Shown here: in pieces, positions 24,499 through 32,747 of the stretch
How the letters are laid out: each line of letters opens with the position of its first letter
Position numbering within the stretch: the stretch's first letter is position 1
Origin: Paenibacillus agri
Lineage (GTDB): Bacteria > Bacillota > Bacilli > Paenibacillales > Paenibacillaceae
Length of the DNA stretch: 64,000 bases
Direction: 5' to 3'
NCBI RefSeq assembly: GCF_013359945.1
Contig: NZ_JABWCS010000213.1
Span: 124,001 to 188,000, forward strand
Program-made: the position numbers and the translations under genes
Notes under the pieces: model-generated
The model's input: the letters and a program-made list of their open reading frames with translations, nothing else
Told to the model about the DNA's origin: nothing
The model's database searches: none

Positions 24499-25083
24499 TT
24501 GTCTATTAAGCCGAATGCACGTGAAGCCATACTGGATACTGCTTCGCGGCTATTTTTCACGCAAGGCTATCATGCAACAGGTCTGAGCCAGATTATCAAA
24601 GACAGCGAATCGCCGAAGGGATCTCTCTATTATTATTTTCCCCACGGCAAGGAGGAGCTGGCACTTACTTGTATCAACCGCACTAGTGAGACTGTCGCCT
24701 GCAAGCTTAGACATTGTATGGAGACAGGAGAAACTGCTGCGAAGGGGATACAGTGTTTTATTCTGGACATGGCCAGGGAGGCTGTGGATTCTTCATTCGA
24801 AGGCGTGGTTCCGTTCAGCTTCTGGCTGGCGGTAGAAACGTCCTGTATCAGCGAAGAGCTGCGCGCCGCATGTCAATCTGTATTTAAAGACTGGCAGGAG
24901 GTGATCAAAGAGCGTCTGTTGATAGAGGGTACTGAAGAAGAAATGGCTACGACTCAAGCGTCCGCAGTGGTGTCCTTGTTAGAGGGATCATTGCTTCAGG
25001 CGCTGACTTACCGGAATGAGGAACCGCTGCTTGCGGCGGTCCAGATTGTTCCGGCTTTGCTTAGCGTAACAGAGAGAGAATAA
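24499..25083 (+). CDS. lmrA: TetR-family repressor, LmrA/YxaF-like
   Basis: 194-residue TetR-type regulator. The N-terminal helix-turn-helix (about 8-55) reads AILDTASRLFFTQGYHATGLSQIIKDSESPKGSLYYYFPHGKEELAL, closely following LmrA of B. subtilis, which represses its own operon with the multidrug exporter LmrB. The C-terminal domain (60-190) binds the inducer. It has a TTG start at 24499 with AAGGAAG upstream; no ATG is available. An LmrB-like exporter follows 23 bp later, so the pair is probably an autoregulated drug-resistance operon. Confidence 0.85.
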   Translation: MSIKPNAREAILDTASRLFFTQGYHATGLSQIIKDSESPKGSLYYYFPHGKEELALTCINRTSETVACKLRHCMETGETAAKGIQCFILDMAREAVDSSFEGVVPFSFWLAVETSCISEELRAACQSVFKDWQEVIKERLLIEGTEEEMATTQASAVVSLLEGSLLQALTYRNEEPLLAAVQIVPALLSVTERE

Positions 25084-25106
25084 TAGATTTTCAGGAGGAT
25101 AAGAGA

Positions 25107-26573
25107 GTGGACACAACTTTACACAAACAGCAACAGTCAGAAGAGAAAAAATTCAGGACAATGCCGATCCTGATTTCCTTGTTGCTCAGCGGTTTTATCG
25201 GGATGTTCAGTGAGACGGCACTCAATGTCGCATTAAGCGATCTGATGAATGTACTGCAAATCACACCGTCAACCGCACAATGGCTGACAACAGCTTACTT
25301 GCTTACCCTAGGTATTCTCGTACCGATCTCCGGTTTGCTACTACAATGGTTCACAACAAGACAGTTGTTTGTGGCCGCGTTAATTTTTTCAATCTTAGGT
25401 ACTTTCCTGGCGGCGATCTCGCCGAACTTTGAGTTTCTGTTGACAGCGAGAGTGGTTCAGGCGATGGGTACGTCGCTGCTGCTGCCGCTAATGTTCAATA
25501 CGATCCTTGTAATCATTCCAGCTGAAAAAAGAGGCGCTGCAATGGGGATGATCGGACTGGTCATCATGGTTGCCCCAGCGATTGGGCCTACGATTGCCGG
25601 TCTATTGATCGAAAGCCTCAGCTGGCACTGGATTTTCTGGTTGTCGCTGCCGTTCCTGGTGATTGCTCTGCTGTTCGGTATCGTGTACATGCAGAACGTT
25701 ACCGAAGTTACTAAGCCGAAAATTGACGTGCTGTCCATCATCCTGTCTTCACTTGGTTTTGGCGGAATCGTCTTCGGGTTCAGCAGTGCTGGTGAAGCCG
25801 AGGGCTGGGGCAGCCCGAAAGTAATCTTTTCTATCATTGTAGGTGTGGTTGCATTGCTGCTCTTCGTTATTCGTCAAAACACAATGAAGAAGCCGATGAT
25901 TAACCTGCGTGCTTTCAAATATCCGATGTTCGTTGTCGGTGTGGCGATGGTCTTCATTTGTATGATGGTTATTCTGTCATCCATGTTGATTCTGCCGATG
26001 TATTTGCAGCAAGGTCAAGGTTATACGGCCTTCAAAGCAGGCTTACTGCTGTTGCCGGGTGGTCTGATCAATGGTCTGATGTCACCAATTATGGGTCGTC
26101 TGTTCGATAAGTATGGTCCAAAATGGCTGGTCATTCCGGGTCTCGTGATTGTCGCAGTTACACTGTGGTTCTTCTCCAGCATTAACGCCGCTTCGACGGT
26201 TGCTTTCATTATCGTACTGCATAGCGCGCTGATGATCGGAGTATCGATGATCTTCATGCCTGCACAGACGAATGGTATCAACCAGTTGCCGATGGAGCTG
26301 TATCCTGACGGTACGGCAATCATGAATACACTGCAGCAAGTAGCGGGTGCCATTGGTACAGCGCTTGCGGTCAGCATCATGACGGCAGGTTCGAAGAATT
26401 ACCTGAAGGGTGTCGACAATCCCGCCGATCCCGCTAATCTGCTTCCTGCATTCACGCAGGGTGTGCAGAACGCCTTTATCTTTGGTCTGATTATGTCCGT
26501 AGTCGGATTGATACTGGCATTCTTCATCAGACGTGTTATTGTTCAGCATAAAGCGCAAGCTCCAATGCACTAA
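25107..26573 (+). CDS. lmrB: MFS multidrug exporter, DHA2 family, LmrB-like
   Basis: 488-residue, 14-helix proton antiporter of the DHA2 family. The N-terminal stretch MPILISLLLSGFIGMFSETALN, the QWLTTAYLLTLGILVPISGLL segment and KPKIDVLSIILSSLGFGGIVFGFS are very similar to LmrB, which gives lincomycin and puromycin resistance in B. subtilis. GTG start with AGGAGG upstream. Under control of the preceding TetR protein. The actual drug range cannot be told from sequence. Confidence 0.88.
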   Translation: MDTTLHKQQQSEEKKFRTMPILISLLLSGFIGMFSETALNVALSDLMNVLQITPSTAQWLTTAYLLTLGILVPISGLLLQWFTTRQLFVAALIFSILGTFLAAISPNFEFLLTARVVQAMGTSLLLPLMFNTILVIIPAEKRGAAMGMIGLVIMVAPAIGPTIAGLLIESLSWHWIFWLSLPFLVIALLFGIVYMQNVTEVTKPKIDVLSIILSSLGFGGIVFGFSSAGEAEGWGSPKVIFSIIVGVVALLLFVIRQNTMKKPMINLRAFKYPMFVVGVAMVFICMMVILSSMLILPMYLQQGQGYTAFKAGLLLLPGGLINGLMSPIMGRLFDKYGPKWLVIPGLVIVAVTLWFFSSINAASTVAFIIVLHSALMIGVSMIFMPAQTNGINQLPMELYPDGTAIMNTLQQVAGAIGTALAVSIMTAGSKNYLKGVDNPADPANLLPAFTQGVQNAFIFGLIMSVVGLILAFFIRRVIVQHKAQAPMH

Positions 26574-26590
26574 TAGTTATTAAAAACAAA

Positions 26591-26619
26591 GCGCACTCGC
26601 TACGGCGGGTGTGTTTTTT
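26591..26619 (+). terminator. terminator after the LmrB-like gene
   Basis: CACTCGC / GCGGGTG stem with a four-base loop, then TTTTTT. Confidence 0.65.
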
Positions 26620-26686
26620 CATTTTCACATAAATCCAAGCGTAACCTTCATAACCTTTATTAATCGAATTAAGAGGAGTGAAGTGG

Positions 26687-27499
26687 ATGTCAGACCTGTT
26701 CGTAGTTCGTTCTCTGGAAGAGGTTCGCTTTTGGTCGCGGATCATGAAGGAACATTCCTTTTTTTTAAGGCTCGGATTTCGTTGTGAGGATACCACACTG
26801 ATTAATGAAGCCAATCACTTTTATCGAACCTTCGAAGGAATCGAGCGACGGGCGCTTGCATTCACAGATGACGCAGATCCTGCGACCATTCGTCAGTTCA
26901 ATATTGAAGTTCATACCTCGGTGTGTCACATCTGGGCTTTTAAGCGTAAGGTGCTTGGGCTAATACTGACCTGCCAGCTTCCGGGAGGAACCAATTTCCC
27001 CCTTCTAGTAGATCACGTAAGCAGAGAAGCTAACTATTTTAGAAAACGTTTGGAAGAATTAAACCAGGGCCAATTAGAGCCATTACACGATGCCATTATT
27101 GATGAGAACGTGTTTTTCTTACGAATTATGGCAGACCATGCCAAATTTATAGGGCATCTTTTGGACCCCTCTGAACGAAAGCTTGTTGACCAAGCCCGTG
27201 ATTTTAGTCATGATTTTGATCAATTGCTGTTCCAGGCCAGAGATATTGAATCTATGCGACCCCAATCCCAGACCGGCCCGATTTTAAGTCAATTCCTGGA
27301 TCAGAACAGAGTATCCGTAAAATCATTGCGTGATTTCAAAAAGACAGCTAGGGATTTGATCGACCAGTGCAAAATAAAAAGCATTATTCATCCCTTGCTT
27401 GCAGATCATGTATTCCGTGAAGCTGAAAGATTTTTAGAGATTATAGACATGTTCGAAAAATCACTTACTGGAAAAAATAACACTTGGATTCATCACTAA
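26687..27499 (+). CDS. DUF2935 domain protein
   Basis: 270-residue helical protein of the DUF2935 group, with two similar halves of a four-helix, ferritin-like arrangement. Histidines and glutamates are spaced along the helices: SRIMKEHSFFLRLGF, NIEVHTSVCHIWAF, HVSREANYFRKRLEE, DENVFFLRIMADHAKFIGHLLD and ADHVFREAERFLEII. The E/H pattern suggests a metal-binding site, which is inference. The start ATG at 26687 lies eight bases after AAGAGGAG. It is monocistronic, with an inverted repeat downstream. The biological role of the family is unknown. Confidence 0.75.
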   Translation: MSDLFVVRSLEEVRFWSRIMKEHSFFLRLGFRCEDTTLINEANHFYRTFEGIERRALAFTDDADPATIRQFNIEVHTSVCHIWAFKRKVLGLILTCQLPGGTNFPLLVDHVSREANYFRKRLEELNQGQLEPLHDAIIDENVFFLRIMADHAKFIGHLLDPSERKLVDQARDFSHDFDQLLFQARDIESMRPQSQTGPILSQFLDQNRVSVKSLRDFKKTARDLIDQCKIKSIIHPLLADHVFREAERFLEIIDMFEKSLTGKNNTWIHH

Positions 27500-27551
27500 A
27501 TACTCCACCTTGGAAATTCTCGACCAATAGCGGCACTGGTATGCGTTCAGT

Positions 27552-27586
27552 ATAGTGAGAGGATTGGATTCAAAGCCTCTCACTAT
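27552..27586. repeat. inverted repeat after the DUF2935 gene
   Basis: ATAGTGAGAGG and CCTCTCACTAT are perfect 11-bp arms around a 13-base loop. No T-run follows on the plus strand, so it may be a weak terminator or a regulatory hairpin. Confidence 0.5.
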
Positions 27587-27698
27587 CGTCTGGACTGGAC
27601 ACTTCCAGTGGTTTACAGTATTATATACCTAGATTTACTAAGCATAGATATACAAGGTATACTATTTTTCCAATAACTGTGGAAGGAGTGCATCCCAT

Positions 27699-28031
27699 TT
27701 GAAAGTGAGTAAAGAAATGCTGAAGGGCAGCACGACAACGTTGATTTTGACCCTGCTGCTAGACAAGCCTCTGTACGGATATGAATTGATCAAAGAGCTG
27801 GAGAACCGATCCCAGGGCGTTTTTTCACTTAAGGAAGGCACGCTGTATCCCATTCTGCACACGATGGAGAGCGAGCGCTGGGTGGAGGCTTATTGGCTGG
27901 AGGTAGAAGGGCGCAAGCGCAAGTATTATCGGATACTGGATGAGGGAAAAGCGAAGCTGAAGGAAAAAAGAGCGGAGTGGCTGCTGTTCCGGCGGGCCGT
28001 GGACGATGTGCTGGGAGAGGGCGGGGTATGA
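27699..28031 (+). CDS. PadR-family transcriptional regulator
   Basis: 110-residue winged-helix regulator: MLKGSTTTLILTLLLDKPLYGYELIKELENRSQGVFSLKEGTLYPILHTMESERWVEAYW is the full PadR DNA-binding domain, followed by a dimerisation helix. TTG start with GGAAGGAG ten bases upstream. It overlaps the next gene by 4 bp (ATGA). PadR plus a HAAS-prefixed membrane protein is a common pair, in which the regulator represses the membrane gene. Confidence 0.9.
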   Translation: MKVSKEMLKGSTTTLILTLLLDKPLYGYELIKELENRSQGVFSLKEGTLYPILHTMESERWVEAYWLEVEGRKRKYYRILDEGKAKLKEKRAEWLLFRRAVDDVLGEGGV

Positions 28032-29347
28032 TGAATGAACAGGGTCACCGTAAGCTGTTTCTCGATCAGGTGTGTCTGGAGGTTCGGGCCAAAGACATGC
28101 ATGACGATATCCGGGAGGAGCTTTCCGGCCATCTGGAAGAGTTAATTCAGGACCGGCAAGCACAAGGCTATCCTCAGGCGGAGTCAGAGGCTTGGGCCGT
28201 TGCCCAGATGGGCGATCCTCGGTCGCTCGGCAAAACGCTGAACCGTGTACATAAACCGCGGATGAATTGGGGATTGCTGGGAGTTGTACTGATTTTTGCG
28301 GCATTAAGCTTGATCGCAATGTTATCCGTTGATGCCAGTGCGGACGATGCGATGCGAGGGAGGAACCTATTCCAACGTCAGTCGGTCTATGTTGTGATTG
28401 GTCTTGTAGTCATGACCGGATTGTATTTTGTTGATTTCCGCAAACTGCAAAGGCTTGCTTGGCCATTGTACCTAATATTATTAAACGCCATGATCATATC
28501 CTCTATAACAGGAAGCTCCACAATCAATGGTCGGCTGCAATTCCTAAGCATCGGGATTTTTAATTTAACTTCATGGATTCCTTATCTTTTGGGGATTGCT
28601 TTAGCCGGAATATTGACTGGAGAGCGGAGGCCTAGAAGGAGGTCAATTTTAACTCAACATTGGCTGGAATTTGTAGCGGTTTTGCTTCCGATTCCCCTAC
28701 TGGCTGCTTCCCATTCCTTTCCTGAACTTATCATTTATTCATTTCTTGCCTTGATTATTTATATTTGGTGTACTGGAAAATGGCGCTGGGCCCTAGGAGC
28801 TGGAGTATCGTTGCTGGTGCTCGGTAGTATGAAAATCTGGAAATCTGAGTATTTTCAAGAACGAATGATAAGCGCCTTTCAGCCTCAAGCTTATGCAAAG
28901 AGTAACGGGTATCTATATATACAGGTTCAAAATACAGTCTCATCCGCCGGCTGGTGGGGACAAGGGTTTGGAAGTACCATGGAAATTCCTCGGTTCATCC
29001 ATTCAGACATGCTCCCTGTTTATCTCGTCAATTGCTTTGGCTGGGGAGGCGGCCTGCTGCTATTGGGGATGGTGTTGTGGTTTACAGCCAGGCTGGTCAA
29101 GGCTCTGCATCTGATTCGAGAGCCTTTTGGCAAAGCACTGGTTCTGACACTCGGTAGTATGCTAGTCATTCGCCTGCTTTATGGATTGTCTATTGTGAGT
29201 GGAAAGATGGTACTGAGTAGTATTGCTTTTCCATTTCTTAGTTATGGTGGTCATGTCATAATCGAATTTGCTGCGGTCGGGCTGTTGCTGGGCATTTACC
29301 GGAGAAAAGATATGATTCCAACAGCTCCCATTGGTCCAATAAAATAA
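28028..29347 (+). CDS. SEDS (FtsW/RodA/SpoVE) family protein with N-terminal permease-prefix domain
   Basis: 439-residue membrane protein. Residues 1-75 form a cytoplasmic HAAS/permease-prefix domain (FLDQVCLEVRAKDMHDDIREELSGHLEELIQDRQAQG, EAVAQMGDP-like segment). The rest has about ten helices of the SEDS fold, seen in GRNLFQRQSVYVVIGLVVMTGLYFVDF, WWGQGFGS, and FPFLSYGG near the end. The aspartate of the catalytic loop is kept (HSD, D327, for the usual HTD). The NGRxxxxxGxxxxQPSE region is altered to NGRLQFLSIGIFNLTSW. Canonical SEDS proteins polymerise peptidoglycan; whether this one does is open. The start ATG overlaps the PadR stop. Confidence 0.8.
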   Translation: MMNEQGHRKLFLDQVCLEVRAKDMHDDIREELSGHLEELIQDRQAQGYPQAESEAWAVAQMGDPRSLGKTLNRVHKPRMNWGLLGVVLIFAALSLIAMLSVDASADDAMRGRNLFQRQSVYVVIGLVVMTGLYFVDFRKLQRLAWPLYLILLNAMIISSITGSSTINGRLQFLSIGIFNLTSWIPYLLGIALAGILTGERRPRRRSILTQHWLEFVAVLLPIPLLAASHSFPELIIYSFLALIIYIWCTGKWRWALGAGVSLLVLGSMKIWKSEYFQERMISAFQPQAYAKSNGYLYIQVQNTVSSAGWWGQGFGSTMEIPRFIHSDMLPVYLVNCFGWGGGLLLLGMVLWFTARLVKALHLIREPFGKALVLTLGSMLVIRLLYGLSIVSGKMVLSSIAFPFLSYGGHVIIEFAAVGLLLGIYRRKDMIPTAPIGPIK

Positions 29348-29416
29348 GTGTAACCTTCTTTATCTGGAGAACGTCTACATTATTATAAGTTGGAACTTAT
29401 CATGAGGGGGGCATTT

Positions 29417-30343
29417 ATGAATCTGCATCGTTATGTAGGGTATCGATGGAGCAGGGGCATTCTGTTAGGACTGTCTGTGTTGCTTGGGACAGGAACCGGG
29501 GCGTCTGTATTTCAGCCTCAAGCGGCCGATGCCGCGGCTGCGCAGCAGACTGCGACTGTGTATAAGCAATTCGAAAAATATGTGAAGAACCCCGACAGCT
29601 TGGCCCAAGCACGCAACTATCTAATTAATCACATTAAAGATGTTGGTGTCTGGCAAGCTACGGTAATGACCCTTCATCTGGAGAATGCTCAAGTGGCACA
29701 GCTCCCGATCTTTTCAGAGAAAATGTATGGTGAGAAGGTACAGACGACGATTAGGGCTGCTGCCCAGCCAAAGGAACTAACATACACGGGCCTCTTAAGC
29801 AAAATTACCGATCCTAACGTTCGGGCTGTACTGATAGAAGCTCGTGACAAAGGCTACAAATTGGATAGCAGTGAAGGCATGTATTATCCGGTTATGCATT
29901 ATGAAGGATTCAAGATCTTTAAGCCTTTTATTCAAAAGGATATCGCCGAATATATTGATCTCATGGCGGTCGAATCCAACCAGCCCATGACCCGTGATGC
30001 CGCGATCGTGATTGGCTGGGATCAGGTCATCTCACGGACGCTTTCCAAAGAAGCTTTTGTTAAGAAATACCCGGCTTCGAACCGGAAGGAGGCTGTGAAG
30101 CTGAAACTGTCGCTGTCTCGTGTATTCTTTGGTGCCAGCAATACTCCCGCCTATGATGGTCCTGTAGGAGAACCCCCTAAGCTGAATCCGAAGCTTCGCG
30201 CTGCGTATGAGACTGCGTTGAATAACGGTCCGGGCAGCAGCGAGCTGTTGCAGACGATTGCGAAGCTGCTGGAACTTCTGGACAGTTCCAATGACGAATT
30301 GACACCGGAGGTGCAGCAGTTCCTCGATAAACACGTGAAATAA
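29417..30343 (+). CDS. secreted protein of unknown function
   Basis: 308 residues with a Sec signal peptide (basic MNLHRYVGYRWSR, then a hydrophobic core, cleavage probably near ADAAAAQQ). The mature part is helical, with VYKQFEKYVKNPDSLAQARNYLINHIKDVGVWQATVMTLHLENAQ, LPIFSEKMYGEKVQ, and YYPVMHYEGFKIFKPFIQKDIAEYIDLMAVESNQP. I do not recognise the family. The start ATG at 29417 has GAGGGGGG upstream. It sits between the SEDS-type protein and a secreted D,D-dipeptidase and may therefore act at the cell envelope; this is inference from position only. Confidence 0.75.
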   Translation: MNLHRYVGYRWSRGILLGLSVLLGTGTGASVFQPQAADAAAAQQTATVYKQFEKYVKNPDSLAQARNYLINHIKDVGVWQATVMTLHLENAQVAQLPIFSEKMYGEKVQTTIRAAAQPKELTYTGLLSKITDPNVRAVLIEARDKGYKLDSSEGMYYPVMHYEGFKIFKPFIQKDIAEYIDLMAVESNQPMTRDAAIVIGWDQVISRTLSKEAFVKKYPASNRKEAVKLKLSLSRVFFGASNTPAYDGPVGEPPKLNPKLRAAYETALNNGPGSSELLQTIAKLLELLDSSNDELTPEVQQFLDKHVK

Positions 30344-30352
30344 TGAATTCCG

Positions 30353-30380
30353 CCCCTTAACGGAAGTTAAGGGGTTATTT
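30353..30380 (+). terminator. terminator after the secreted protein gene
   Basis: CCCCTTAAC / GTTAAGGGG perfect 9-bp stem with a 4-base loop, then TTATTTTATT. Confidence 0.85.
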
Positions 30381-30451
30381 TATTGTATTTTTCTAGTAAA
30401 ATGATCGACAGAGTAGGTACACGTAATGATAGGAAAGAGGAGATTGTAACC

Positions 30452-31252
30452 ATGAAGCAGAAGACAAAGGCAATACTGAGGAGATTTTCATTCATAAGCG
30501 CCGCATTCATGCTATTAATAACATCTTTGAATTCGGGACATTATGCATCTGCTGCGAACACTAAAGTAAGCTCCGGGAGTTTTTACAATTCCGAAAGTTC
30601 CGACCAATTGAAGCCGTCTCCCACGCCTGAGAAGCAACATAAACTCCCCCAGGGTTTTGCTTATCTGGACGAAATCATTCCTTCTGCACAATACGAGATC
30701 CGTTATTACAGTAGCAACAACTTTGTGGGACAACGCATCGATGGCTATAAAGCGCCTTTAGCGATTATGTCAAAGCCCGCAGCTAATGCGCTTAAGACAG
30801 TCAGCGATAACCTGGCACGGCAAGGCTATATTCTGAGAATCTATGACACCTACCGTCCGCAAAAGGCCGTTAATCATTTTATCCGATGGTCGAAGGACGC
30901 CAGCGACATCCAGATGAAGGCACAGTATTACCCTGCATTGGATAAAAAGAACCTCTTCAAGCTCGGCTTTATCGCCAGTAAATCCGGTCATTCGCGGGGG
31001 AGTACGGTGGACCTGACACTGGCTTACCTAAAAAACGGTGCGGTGGTGGACATGGGTAGCCCATATGATTTTTTCGGTCCCATTTCATATTACGACTCAA
31101 AGCTGATCAGTAAGTCACAGATGGCCAACCGTAAAATCCTTAAGGATGCCATGATGAAGGAGGGTTTCCAGCCCTACAGCAAAGAATGGTGGCATTTTAC
31201 TTTAAAGAAGGAACCGTATCCAGGGAAGTATTTTGATTTTGACGTGGAATAG
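30452..31252 (+). CDS. VanX-like D-alanyl-D-alanine dipeptidase, secreted (peptidase M15D)
   Basis: 266-residue zinc peptidase. A signal peptide (to about residue 35, ending YASAANT) precedes the M15 VanX-type domain. The zinc ligands are in [11 protein letters not shown] (His and Asp) and EWWHF (His, with the catalytic Glu). [15 protein letters not shown] contains the conserved Arg. VanX in resistance operons is cytoplasmic; an exported version would act on free D-Ala-D-Ala or peptidoglycan fragments outside the cell. No VanH/VanA-type genes are nearby, so a glycopeptide-resistance role is unlikely. The start ATG at 30452 follows AAGAGGAG. Confidence 0.85.
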   Translation: MKQKTKAILRRFSFISAAFMLLITSLNSGHYASAANTKVSSGSFYNSESSDQLKPSPTPEKQHKLPQGFAYLDEIIPSAQYEIRYYSSNNFVGQRIDGYKAPLAIMSKPAANALKTVSDNLARQGYILRIYDTYRPQKAVNHFIRWSKDASDIQMKAQYYPALDKKNLFKLGFIASKSGHSRGSTVDLTLAYLKNGAVVDMGSPYDFFGPISYYDSKLISKSQMANRKILKDAMMKEGFQPYSKEWWHFTLKKEPYPGKYFDFDVE

Positions 31253-31285
31253 CAATCATTATTGAAAATGAAGGGGAGAATGATT

Positions 31286-32101
31286 ATGAGCTTACCCGTA
31301 GTTAACAAGGAACTGGCCAAACGGCTGCAGCAGGCGGAAATTAGCTTCTTTACCTCCAGAATAGCTTCCATCGGCGAACGGTCTGGCAACCCCATGGGTG
31401 TGGAGATCCGGCATTTCGGAACGGCTACTGCTTATTACATACAGGAGATGCCATGGGCACTCTTTAACTCCGTAAAAGGGATTACAGACGCTGAGAAAGA
31501 TGAGCTTGGGGCGATTGCAGATTTCTACCGGGCTAGAGACCGTAGCTTTCAAATCGAGATTGACCCAGTTGAGAGTAGTCCGGCGTTGCTGGGAACATTA
31601 GCGTCACTTGGGCTGTACCAGCACAGTTTTCAATCCGTGTTATATGGACTGCCGCTTGCCGAGCCAGCTCAGCTACCCGTGAATATCACCGTTACTGAGG
31701 TGGTGGATGAGGACCTCTTTGACACATATGCGGAGGTGCATTGTCTGGCTTCCGGCATGTCATTGGAGGCTAAAGGACACTTTATCAGCAACAATATCGG
31801 GCTTCTCCATCGTACAGGCTGGAAGCTATTCCTCGGCCTCTGGGAAGGGCAGGCAGCAGCCGTTGCGGCCATGCATATTTATGAAGGAGTTGCTTCCTGT
31901 GCTCTCGCAGCGACCCTGCCAGCCTTCCAGGGGCGCGGGCTCCAGAGCGCTTTGTTACAAAGACGTTTGCACGAAGCCTACAGGGCGGGATGTGAACTGG
32001 TAGCCGGACAAGCCGCATACGGTAGTGTCAGCCAAAATAACATGGAGCGCACCGGATTGAGTATCGCCTGGACCCGAGCGTTATGGGGACTGCTATCCTA
32101 A
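31286..32101 (+). CDS. GNAT-family N-acetyltransferase
   Basis: 271-residue acetyltransferase, a two-part GNAT protein. The C-terminal GNAT core is at about 140-270, with the acetyl-CoA loop region AATLPAFQGRGLQSALLQRRLHEA (Q/R-x-x-G-x-G/A as QGRGLQ) and the late AYGSVSQNNMERTGLSIAWTR. The N-terminal half lacks a clear CoA motif. Start at the ATG 31286 after AAGGGGAG; earlier ATGs at 31268 and 31280 are less well placed. The acceptor substrate is unknown. Confidence 0.85.
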   Translation: MSLPVVNKELAKRLQQAEISFFTSRIASIGERSGNPMGVEIRHFGTATAYYIQEMPWALFNSVKGITDAEKDELGAIADFYRARDRSFQIEIDPVESSPALLGTLASLGLYQHSFQSVLYGLPLAEPAQLPVNITVTEVVDEDLFDTYAEVHCLASGMSLEAKGHFISNNIGLLHRTGWKLFLGLWEGQAAAVAAMHIYEGVASCALAATLPAFQGRGLQSALLQRRLHEAYRAGCELVAGQAAYGSVSQNNMERTGLSIAWTRALWGLLS

Positions 32102-32192
32102 TAAGGAGGTTGCGGTCAGAACCATCTGAAAGTATGAAAGCTAATTTTTTCATTGGATCAGCATACGAAGTTATAATAAAAAAGTCTCGAAG

Positions 32193-32386
32193 TGTAATTA
32201 ACGGCATTTTCGTACCTTAAATCTTCATCAGCTAAGGGTTAATAGGGATTAAGTGCAAAAATGTACCTTAAATCTTCCAGAATACTTGTCCAGCGTGCTT
32301 TTTTGGAAAATTAAGATAAAATAATGCCCTTATTTACCTCATTTATCTATATTAAAGAAAAATAAGGTACAAAAATGCTGTTAGTT
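32193..32386 (-). mobile_element. MITE-like element, copy 2 (inverted relative to copy 1)
   Basis: A 194-bp non-coding element whose reverse complement aligns along its length with 13611-13814. The terminal inverted repeats are TGTAATTAACGGCATTTTCG at the left and the complement AACTAACAGCATTTTTG at the right, both continuing with TACCTTA. It is internally AT-rich with AAATAAGG-type repeats. Divergence from copy 1 is substantial, so the insertions are not recent. Confidence 0.75.
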
Positions 32387-32464
32387 GGATGCGGGATAAT
32401 TGTAATTCCATAATAACCAGCCGTAACACTACTCTGTATGTCCAAGTGGAGGGCCTAATATTGG

Positions 32465-32554
32465 CTATTGACAAAGTCAGGTGTTCGGGTGTAAATTAAT
32501 GTTCCGTTAAACATTGTTTAAAACAGTGATTACATGCTGAAAGGAGACTATAAA
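32465..32554 (+). repeat. upstream copy of the TetR control region (promoter, operator, RBS)
   Basis: CTATTGACAAAG... to the ribosome binding site AAAGGAG is a diverged direct repeat of 32651-32734. It keeps TTGACA (32468-32473), TAAATT (32492-32497, 18-base spacer) and the palindrome TTAAACATTGTTTAA (32507-32521). Confidence 0.75.
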
Positions 32555-32596
32555 TATGAATTATTTATTACGTCTCCAGGGGCAGTATAACGTGTG

Positions 32597-32644
32597 ATGA
32601 CCAAACTGCCAGACAAGAAGGTGCAGATTACACCCGTTACCTGA
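32597..32644 (+). pseudogene. C-terminal remnant of a TetR-family gene
   Basis: The reading MTKLPDKKVQITPVT then stop matches ITNMPGKREQITPVF near the end of the TetR protein encoded at 32748-33371; over 43 bases about 31 are identical by eye. It lies between the duplicated control region and the intact gene's promoter. An earlier TetR gene copy here has therefore lost nearly all of its coding part. Confidence 0.65.
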
Positions 32645-32653
32645 TGTTGACTA

Positions 32654-32707
32654 TTGACAAGAGTAGGCGTTCGGGAGTACATTAATGTTCGATTAAACAG
32701 TGTTTAA
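32654..32707 (+). promoter_or_regulatory. promoter and palindromic operator of the TetR/efflux operon
   Basis: TTGACA (32654-32659) and TACATT (32678-32683), 18 bases apart. The perfect palindrome TTAAACAGTGTTTAA (32693-32707) follows at about +4 to +18. Conservation of both arms between this copy and the upstream copy, with only the central base changed, marks it as a likely TetR binding site. Confidence 0.65.
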
Positions 32708-32747
32708 AACAATGATTACATGAAGAAAGGAGGTTGTAACGGTAGCG

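Larger units (their letters stand above)
32102..32747. other. intergenic region: miniature element and duplicated regulator upstream region
   Basis: 646 bp with no intact gene. It contains the second miniature element (32193-32386), a decayed duplicate of the TetR control region and 3' end (32465-32644), and the active-looking TetR promoter/operator (32654-32707), each listed separately. Confidence 0.7.

Noticed and set aside
30452-31252. Glycopeptide resistance (vanX) determinant
   Set aside because: The protein carries a signal peptide and there is no vanH, vanA/B ligase or vanRS nearby.
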